Assembly: GCF_001718195.1 (NCBI RefSeq)
Contig: NZ_MCNV01000007.1
Coordinates: 1-64,000, forward strand
Reading direction: 5' to 3'
Length of the DNA: 64,000 nucleotides
Source of the DNA: Paraburkholderia nodosa
GTDB taxonomy: Bacteria; Pseudomonadota; Gammaproteobacteria; Burkholderiales; Burkholderiaceae
Below the pieces are notes generated by a model. It searched no databases. It was not told the DNA's origin and saw nothing but the letters and a program-made list of their open reading frames with translations. Shown here piece after piece: positions 57,160-64,000 of this stretch. The first letter of the stretch is position 1, and each line of letters starts with the position of its first letter. The translations under genes were made by a program, and so were the position numbers.

Positions 57160-58317
57160 ATGTTCAGTTTCTTCAAACGATTCCGCGGCTCGAAGGACGC
57201 CGAGAACGCGCCGGCCGAGAATGCGCAGGACGAAGCCGCCCTCGAGGCGCCGGACGAGGCCGTTGATCAGGCCGCCAGCGCGCCGCACCAAACGCCGCCC
57301 GCGCCCTCCGCTCCACCGGCCGTGACCGCTCCGGTCGAGCCGCAGCAAGCCGTCGACAATGACGACGAACCGGAAACCGTCGAGATTGTCCCGCCGCCCG
57401 CGCTCGAGCCCGAAGCCAGGCAATCGTGGCTCAAGCGCCTGAGGTCGGGGCTCTCAAAAACCGGCTCGAACATCCAGAGCATCTTCGTCAACGCGAAGAT
57501 CGACGACGATCTCTACGAAGAGCTCGAAACCGCGCTGCTGATGTCGGATGCGGGCGTCGACGCGACCGAATATCTGCTCGAAACGCTGCGCCAGAAGGTA
57601 CGCGCCGAGCGCCTGACCGACGCACAGCAGGTGAAGAACGCCCTGCGCGAGCTGCTCATCGGCCTGCTCAAGCCGCTCGAGAAGTCGCTCATGCTCGGCC
57701 GTGCACAGCCGCTCGTGATGATGATCGCGGGCGTGAACGGCGCCGGCAAGACCACCAGCATCGGCAAGCTCGCCAAGCATCTGCAAAGCTTCGACCAGAG
57801 CGTGCTGCTCGCCGCCGGCGACACGTTCCGCGCCGCCGCGCGCGAACAGCTCGCCATCTGGGGCCAGCGCAACAACGTGACGGTCGTGCAGCAGGAAAGC
57901 GGCGACCCGGCAGCGGTGATCTTCGACGCCGTAAGCGCCGCGCGAGCGCGCCGCATCGACGTGGTGATGGCCGACACCGCTGGCCGCCTGCCCACGCAAT
58001 TGCATCTGATGGACGAGCTGAAGAAGGTCAAGCGCGTGATCGGCAAGGCATTCGACGGCGCACCGCACGAGGTGGTGCTCGTGATCGACGCGAACACGGG
58101 CCAGAACGCGCTCGCACAGGTCAAGGCCTTCGACGACGCGCTCGGCCTCACCGGCCTCATCGTCACGAAGCTCGACGGCACCGCCAAGGGCGGCATCCTC
58201 GCCGCGATCGCGCGGCAACGCCCGATCCCCGTGTATTTCATCGGCGTGGGCGAAAAGGTCGAAGATCTGCAGCCGTTCGTGGCCGAAGAATTCGCCGACG
58301 CGCTGCTTGGCAGCTGA
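57160..58317 (+). CDS. ftsY: Signal recognition particle receptor FtsY
   Basis: 385 aa. An acidic and proline-rich N-terminal A region (about 1-85) is followed by the NG GTPase. Walker A/G1 is '[10 protein letters not shown]' (about 191-200), with 'DTFRAAAREQL', G3 'DTAGRLPTQ' and G4 'TKLDGTAKGG'. It docks SRP-ribosome complexes at the inner membrane for co-translational insertion. A TAAAAT hexamer about 90 bp upstream may be its -10. A textbook terminator follows 33 bp after the stop. Confidence 0.96.
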   Translation: MFSFFKRFRGSKDAENAPAENAQDEAALEAPDEAVDQAASAPHQTPPAPSAPPAVTAPVEPQQAVDNDDEPETVEIVPPPALEPEARQSWLKRLRSGLSKTGSNIQSIFVNAKIDDDLYEELETALLMSDAGVDATEYLLETLRQKVRAERLTDAQQVKNALRELLIGLLKPLEKSLMLGRAQPLVMMIAGVNGAGKTTSIGKLAKHLQSFDQSVLLAAGDTFRAAAREQLAIWGQRNNVTVVQQESGDPAAVIFDAVSAARARRIDVVMADTAGRLPTQLHLMDELKKVKRVIGKAFDGAPHEVVLVIDANTGQNALAQVKAFDDALGLTGLIVTKLDGTAKGGILAAIARQRPIPVYFIGVGEKVEDLQPFVAEEFADALLGS

Positions 58318-58350
58318 TAGCGCGCAATTACCCGGCTTTGAATGTACGAA

Positions 58351-58382
58351 GGGCGTCGTTCTCACGAACGACGCCCTTTTTC
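58351..58382 (+). terminator. Rho-independent terminator after ftsY
   Basis: GGGCGTCGTT-CTCACG-AACGACGCCC: perfect 10-bp stem, 6-nt loop, followed by five Ts. Confidence 0.95.
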
Positions 58383-58414
58383 ATTGTCGCGGCCAGTGCA
58401 AACCGGTCAGACGC

Positions 58415-59062
58415 TTATTCCGAGTCCGGCTGCACGCCCGGCGCGGCGCGCGCGAACGCGTCGAGCGTGAGCGCGTAGTCGTTGATGCGCTGAATGGTCG
58501 GGTAACGCGTCGTGTCGATCTTGAAGCGGTTCGCGTTGTAGACCTGCGGCACGATGCAAAGATCGGCGACGGTCGGCGTGTCGCCGAAAGCGAGCTTGCC
58601 GGTGCGCGGATCGCTGGCGAGCCGCTGTTCGAGCGTCGCGAAGCCCGCCTCGATCCAGTGGCGGTACCACGCGTCTTTCGTCGCGTCGTCGGCGCCTACG
58701 GTGTGCTTGAGGTACTTGAGCACGCGCAGGTTGTCCACCGGATGAATCTCGCACGCCACCTGCAGCGCGAGCGAGCGCACATGAGCGCGATCGATGGGCG
58801 ACTTCGGCAGCAGCGGCGGCTCGGGATGCGTCTCTTCCAGATATTCGATGATCGCGAGCGACTGCTGAAGCGTGTGCCCTTCGTCGTCGACGAACGACGG
58901 CACGATCGCATCGGGATTCACCTGGCGATAGGCGGGCTTGAGCTGCTCGCCGCCGTCGCGCACGAGGTGAACCGGGACGTACTCGTACGACAGGTTCTTC
59001 AGATTCAGCGCAATTCGCACCCGATACGATGCCGAACTGCGGAAATAGCTGTAAAGCTTCAT
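58415..59062 (-). CDS. maiA: Maleylacetoacetate isomerase (zeta-class GST)
   Basis: 215 aa. Glutathione S-transferase fold with the zeta-class active-site motif 'SSASYRVRIALNLK' (9-22) and 'SLAIIEYLEETHPEPPLLP' (about 68-86). In the tyrosine/homogentisate pathway it isomerises maleylacetoacetate to fumarylacetoacetate. The next gene upstream on the same strand is an FAH-family hydrolase 44 bp away, which fits consecutive steps. No homogentisate dioxygenase gene is adjacent, so the pair could serve gentisate or another ring-cleavage route. Confidence 0.92.
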   Translation of the reverse strand: MKLYSYFRSSASYRVRIALNLKNLSYEYVPVHLVRDGGEQLKPAYRQVNPDAIVPSFVDDEGHTLQQSLAIIEYLEETHPEPPLLPKSPIDRAHVRSLALQVACEIHPVDNLRVLKYLKHTVGADDATKDAWYRHWIEAGFATLEQRLASDPRTGKLAFGDTPTVADLCIVPQVYNANRFKIDTTRYPTIQRINDYALTLDAFARAAPGVQPDSE

Positions 59063-59106
59063 GCTCCTCTCTTGCTCCTCTTGAATCGTGCTGCGGCGCG
59101 CGCCGC

Positions 59107-59805
59107 TCAGACGACCCGCACGGCGAATTCGCCGATTCCTGCCACACCGCCCGTCATCAGATCGCCCTTGACCACGGCGCCCACGCCTTCGGGCGTGCCC
59201 GTGTAGATCAGGTCGCCGGCCTTGAGTTCGAACAGCGTCGAAAGGAACGCGATCGTGTCGGCAACCGGCCAGATCATCTGCGAGATATCCGAGCGCTGTT
59301 TCTCCTCGCCGTTGACTGCGAGCCAGATTTCGCCCTTCTCGAGCGGGCCGATCTTTGAAACCGGATGGATCGGGCCGATCGGCGCCGAATGGTCGAAGCC
59401 CTTGGCCGTATCCCACGGACGACCGAGCTTCTTCGCCTCGCCCTGCAAGTCGCGGCGTGTCATATCGAGGCCGAGCGCGTAGCCAAACACGTGGTCGAGC
59501 GCGCTCGCGACCGGAATGTCCTTGCCGCCTTTGCCGATTGCCGCGACGAGTTCCATCTCGAAGTGCACGTTCTGCGATTGCGCGGGGTACGGAAATTCGG
59601 CGGTCGAGCCCGGTGCAACGTAGAGCACGGCGTCGGCGGGCTTGGAGAAGAAGAACGGCGGTTCACGGTTCGGATCGTGGCCCATCTCGCGCGCATGCGC
59701 TTCGTAGTTGCGGCCAACGCAATAGATGCGCCGCACCGGGAAACGCGTGTCGGTGCCTGCCACCGGCACCGAGGCGAGTGCCGCCGGTTCGAATACGTAC
59801 GTCAT
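59107..59805 (-). CDS. Fumarylacetoacetate hydrolase-family protein, 232 aa
   Basis: Short FAH-fold enzyme: 'RRIYCVGRNYEAHAREMG' at the N-terminus, metal-binding acidic residues in 'VHFEMELVAAIG' and 'GLDMTRRDLQ', and 'VADTIAFLSTLFELKAGDLI' toward the end. At 232 aa it is the small form that includes fumarylpyruvate and acylpyruvate hydrolases as well as FAH-like enzymes. Next to maiA it most likely hydrolyses fumarylacetoacetate or fumarylpyruvate. Start ATG 59805 is preceded by GGAG. Confidence 0.9.
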   Translation of the reverse strand: MTYVFEPAALASVPVAGTDTRFPVRRIYCVGRNYEAHAREMGHDPNREPPFFFSKPADAVLYVAPGSTAEFPYPAQSQNVHFEMELVAAIGKGGKDIPVASALDHVFGYALGLDMTRRDLQGEAKKLGRPWDTAKGFDHSAPIGPIHPVSKIGPLEKGEIWLAVNGEEKQRSDISQMIWPVADTIAFLSTLFELKAGDLIYTGTPEGVGAVVKGDLMTGGVAGIGEFAVRVV

Positions 59806-60040
59806 GGAGTTCTCCGTCTTTGTGATGGCGCGTGCACGAAGCACGCGTGCCTGTCGATCGCGCGGCTTGCGCCGTCAGAACAATCGCGAGTGTAACGCGC
59901 GGCGGTGGGCGTGCGCGGCGGCGTCTTCACGCGGCCGGCCGGGCGCGGCCGGCGAGGCACCGCGTGCTCGTGCGATACTTCCCGCATCCCCATTTCAATA
60001 CGACGGCGGCCCTCGGCACGCCGTCGAACGAACCGCGCCC

Positions 60041-61003
60041 ATGACCACCGCCGACTCCACCGACATCTTCCCGTGCGCCCGCTTCATCAAGGAGATCGGC
60101 CGCGGACCGCACGGCGCTCGCTCGCTCTCGTCCGAAGACACGCACGCCCTTTACGCCGCCATGCTCGACGGCCGCGTGCCCGAGCTGGAGCTAGGCGCGG
60201 TGCTGCTCGCCTACCGCCTCAAGGGCGAAACCGCGGATGAGCTGGCCGCCATGCTCTGCGCGGCGCACGCCTCGTTCGCGCCGCTCGCGGTGCCGCGAGG
60301 CGACTATCGGCCTGTGTCGATCCCAAGCTACAACGGCGCGCGCAAGCAGCCGAATCTCGTGCCGCTGCTCGCCTTGCTGCTCGCGCGCGAAGGTGTGCCG
60401 ACGCTCGTGCACGGCGTCGTGACCGATCCGGGTCGTGTCACGAGCGCGGAAATCTTCGCGGCGCTGAATCGTCCCGAAGCACGCGATCACGCCGAAATCG
60501 AGGCGCAACTGGCGTCGGGCCGCGTGGCGTTTTCGTCGATCGACACGCTCGCGCCCAAACTCGCTCGCCTGCTCTCGATGCGCCGGCGCATGGGCGTGCG
60601 CAACTCCACGCATACGCTCGTGAAGCTGCTGCAGCCGTTCGCGGAGCCGGGCCTGCGTCTCGTGAACTACACGCACCCGCCGTACCGCGAAAGCCTCAGC
60701 GCCCTCTTCGCGGCGCATCCGGAAGCGGCGGTGGGCGGCGCGTTGCTCGCGCGCGGCACTGAGGGCGAAGCCGTCGCCGATACCCGCCGCCAGGTGCAGG
60801 TCGACTGGCTGCACGACGGCATCTGCGAAACGCTGGTCGAACCGGAGCGCTCGTCGCCCGGCGCGCCCGAAATCGATCTCCCCGAAGGCCGCGATGCACC
60901 GACTACAGCCGCCTGGATCGATGCCGTGCAGCGCGGCGAAGCGCCGGTGCCGGATGCGCTCTCGCGCCAGATCGAGACGATCAAACGCATCGCGAAGCGC
61001 TGA
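60041..61003 (+). CDS. ybiB: YbiB-family glycosyl-transferase-fold DNA-binding protein
   Basis: 320 aa. It resembles anthranilate phosphoribosyltransferase TrpD in fold: an N-terminal helical domain ('LSSEDTHALYAAMLDGRVPE') and a phosphoribosyltransferase-like domain. The TrpD substrate motifs are altered ('YNGARKQPNLVPLL', 'RRRMGVRNSTHTLVKLL'), as in the TrpD2/YbiB subfamily. E. coli YbiB binds nucleic acids without sequence preference and is LexA-controlled. No trp genes are nearby. The start ATG 60041 excludes a long unsupported extension. Confidence 0.88.
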   Translation: MTTADSTDIFPCARFIKEIGRGPHGARSLSSEDTHALYAAMLDGRVPELELGAVLLAYRLKGETADELAAMLCAAHASFAPLAVPRGDYRPVSIPSYNGARKQPNLVPLLALLLAREGVPTLVHGVVTDPGRVTSAEIFAALNRPEARDHAEIEAQLASGRVAFSSIDTLAPKLARLLSMRRRMGVRNSTHTLVKLLQPFAEPGLRLVNYTHPPYRESLSALFAAHPEAAVGGALLARGTEGEAVADTRRQVQVDWLHDGICETLVEPERSSPGAPEIDLPEGRDAPTTAAWIDAVQRGEAPVPDALSRQIETIKRIAKR

Positions 61004-61141
61004 CGATCGAACCCGAAAACCCGGCGCTCAAGCCGCCGAGGGCCGCGCGGGGGGCGACGCGCGTGTTCCGCCGCAAGCGTATCGGCGCGCTTCATCGGCC
61101 ATCTTCACGCTTCTTCACGCAGCCAACCAGCAAATTCGCAG

Positions 61142-61171
61142 TTGACACGCGCATCCGCCCTGATTTACATT
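61142..61171 (+). promoter_or_regulatory. Promoter of the leu leader and leuA
   Basis: Perfect -35 TTGACA (61142-61147), 18-bp spacer, -10 TACATT (4 of 6). The predicted transcription start, 6-8 nt later, coincides with the AUG of the leader peptide at 61178. Confidence 0.65.
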
Positions 61172-61177
61172 GGACGG

Positions 61178-61249
61178 ATGCGTTCCTACCCGAACACCCT
61201 CCGAATTACCTTCGGCCGACTATCGGCCCTATCGCTACGCCTGGCCTAA
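61178..61249 (+). CDS. leuL: Leucine-rich leader peptide (candidate leuL attenuator), 23 aa
   Basis: A 23-codon ORF ending 'RLSALSLRLA', with five leucines, four of them in the last nine codons. Three use CTA, a codon hardly used in the neighbouring GC-rich genes, as expected for a leader that stalls when charged tRNA-Leu is scarce. The CTA and CTG codons lie inside hairpins: GGCCGA-CTA-TCGGCC at 61214-61228, and CGCTACGCC pairing with GGTGTAGCG at 61233-61262. The promoter just upstream would start transcription on the AUG, so the leader may be translated leaderless. The next gene in the same direction is leuA. The attenuator role is inferred from pattern, not known for this organism. Confidence 0.6.
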   Translation: MRSYPNTLRITFGRLSALSLRLA

Positions 61250-61262
61250 AGCTGGTGTAGCG
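61214..61262 (+). promoter_or_regulatory. Overlapping hairpins within and after the leu leader peptide
   Basis: Hairpin A: GGCCGA/TCGGCC, perfect 6 bp with CTA as loop (61214-61228). Hairpin B: 61233-61241 with 61254-61262, 9 bp including one G-U, enclosing the leader stop codon. A ribosome stalled on the Leu codons would melt them. No poly-T terminator follows, so control may be Rho-dependent or translational. Confidence 0.45.
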
Positions 61263-61356
61263 CCGCAACGACCCCTCCTCCGGTCACCGCGGTCCTCCCA
61301 AAGCAGTTCTCGCAGTACCCCAAATCCGCTGTATCTCTACAACTTGTCGTCTGCAT

Positions 61357-61379
61357 TCGTCCGCTTACCGTTCGGACGA
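61357..61379 (+). promoter_or_regulatory. Hairpin just upstream of the small ORF's Shine-Dalgarno
   Basis: TCGTCCG/CGGACGA, perfect 7-bp stem with a 9-nt loop, ending 5 nt before GAGGT (61385-61389), the ribosome-binding site of the 67-codon ORF coupled to leuA. Confidence 0.45.
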
Positions 61380-61393
61380 GTCGCGAGGTCAAA

Positions 61394-63233
<1,840 letters not shown>

Positions 63234-63307
63234 CGCCTTTCGCGCGTGTCGCGCGCTGTGCGCGAAGCAGTTTGGGTTTCAGCAGGGAAATCGGCGGCAT
63301 TGTTGAG

Positions 63308-63334
63308 CGCCGGCGGCAAAACGGGCCGCCGGCG
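63308..63334. terminator. Strong GC hairpin between leuA and the convergent gene
   Basis: CGCCGGCGGC-AAAACGG-GCCGCCGGCG, a perfect 10-bp stem with a 7-nt loop. No T-run on either side, so intrinsic termination would be incomplete; it may block read-through between convergent genes or protect 3' ends. Confidence 0.5.
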
Positions 63335-63383
63335 TGCGCCTGAAGCGCCTACACGGCGTTTCAGCGAGTGGACTTACCGGTCA

Positions 63384-63767
63384 TCACTCGATCGCGCAAC
63401 GCGTCGCCTGCCATGCGAGCAGACGCCAGTGGCCCCCTTCCTGCGTCTGGATCGCCGTATAGGCAATCGGAAAGAGCAGCGCACCGTTGTTCGCTTCCAT
63501 CTCGATCAACACGCGGCCGGAGACCACGCAGGCCTCGTTGCCCGCGTGCAGCACGTCCTGCGACTGGATCTCGATCTGGCGGTAGCGGCGGCGGCCGGCC
63601 GTGATCGCGTCGATGAACTGCTGCTTGGTCTCGCGTTTGCCGTTGGTGTGGACGAAGGTCGCGTGATCGGACAGCAACTGGTCCAGCGACGTGCCGTCGC
63701 CGTCGACCATCGCGCGAAAGCGCTCGCGCTCAAGTCCGCGAATCGCATCGATCAGTTTTGCCGCCAT
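63384..63767 (-). CDS. SnoaL/NTF2-like DUF4440 protein, 127 aa
   Basis: Cone-shaped NTF2-like fold. 'IRGLERERFRAMVDGDGTSL' is the typical first helix of DUF4440 proteins, followed by 'DHATFVHTNGKRETKQQFID' and C-terminal strands ('HWRLLAWQATR'). Such proteins include ketosteroid-isomerase-like enzymes and small-ligand binders; no specific activity can be read. ATG 63767 is chosen because AAGGGG lies 8-9 nt upstream; an earlier ATG at 63830 adds 21 residues with no ribosome-binding site. It converges with leuA. Confidence 0.8.
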   Translation of the reverse strand: MAAKLIDAIRGLERERFRAMVDGDGTSLDQLLSDHATFVHTNGKRETKQQFIDAITAGRRRYRQIEIQSQDVLHAGNEACVVSGRVLIEMEANNGALLFPIAYTAIQTQEGGHWRLLAWQATRCAIE

Positions 63768-63844
63768 CGCTTGAGCCCCTTGCGCGTTGGCCCGCGCCTG
63801 AGCGCAGATCTCCGCCGAAGATTTCTGCATACGTCTGGCTGAAA

Positions 63845-63853
63845 TTTATACCA
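63845..63853 (-). promoter_or_regulatory. Extended -10 promoter for the DUF4440 gene
   Basis: On the minus strand TGG-TATAAA forms an extended -10, placing transcription start near 63838, about 70 nt before the preferred ATG. No clear -35 is needed for this class. Confidence 0.4.
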
Positions 63854-64000
63854 GGTTTTGGCGCAAGGATACTTGCGATCAAAGACATCGCCTCCATCTA
63901 TGGTGGATACGCCACGCGCCCGGTGAGAACTGCGCCTGGCGTAGCGACATCTCGGCGGCCGCGCCCGGATGTCGCAGCGCAGCACTTTCCGCTTTATCCG

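Noticed and set aside
63831..64000. Gene at the right edge
   Set aside because: Open frames here are short with no ribosome-binding site; only a promoter-like TGGTATAAA for the DUF4440 gene was supported.

Overview
The window is a GC-rich, gene-dense bacterial chromosome segment. It almost certainly comes from Burkholderiales, family Burkholderiaceae, most likely the Paraburkholderia/Caballeronia/Trinickia group. The evidence is the conserved order kdsD-kdsC-lptC-lptA-lptB-rpoN-hpf-ptsN-hprK-rapZ, the order mutY/mutM-TPR-lolB-ispE-tRNA(Gln)-prs-rplY-pth, and codon use strongly biased to G/C in third positions. Genus-level placement is inference.

Left end (1-2870): an eroded accessory region. 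It holds the 3' end of an IS transposase, two copies of a ~76-bp imperfect direct repeat, three orphan genes with lower GC (two probably for membrane proteins), and a tyrosine-recombinase remnant broken by an in-frame amber codon and a premature end. The region stops abruptly inside the receiver domain of a broken hybrid histidine kinase (2840-3908). That kinase has a frameshift and is joined by a deletion to the front half of a response regulator (3893-4350).

Metabolic and nitrogen-oxide region (4500-31600): an MFS transporter divergent from a LysR regulator with a perfect operator-like dyad between them; a hydroxyaspartate/threonine dehydratase coupled to a YheO/DauR-like regulator; hcp plus a flavin/2Fe-2S reductase behind a near-perfect NsrR-type box; ssb and an MFS gene next to uvrA; an AI-2E-family permease; and a complete respiratory nitrate reductase locus (narK1-narK2-narGHJI, then narX-narL). 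In the nar locus the coding regions overlap by 4 bp at G/H and J/I, so the locus is translated as a coupled unit. With hcp it forms an anaerobic nitrate-respiration and NO-damage-control module.

Housekeeping region (30700-64000): purU, a Nudix protein, a LysE exporter, apt and a KefB-like antiporter; the Kdo/LPS-transport genes leading into rpoN and the nitrogen-PTS genes; rapZ; base-excision repair (mutY, mutM); outer-membrane lipoprotein sorting (lolB); ispE; tRNA-Gln; prs; rplY; pth; hisC; a ferredoxin; coaD; rsmD; ftsY; two aromatic-catabolism-like genes; ybiB; and leuA.

The most interesting regulatory structure is upstream of leuA. A consensus-like promoter places its predicted start point on the AUG of a 23-codon, leucine-rich leader peptide with three CTA codons. 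Nested hairpins follow, and then a 67-codon ORF with its own Shine-Dalgarno that overlaps the leuA start. This looks like a leucine attenuator combined with translational coupling. No CRISPR array, rRNA operon, prophage or antiphage cassette was seen.
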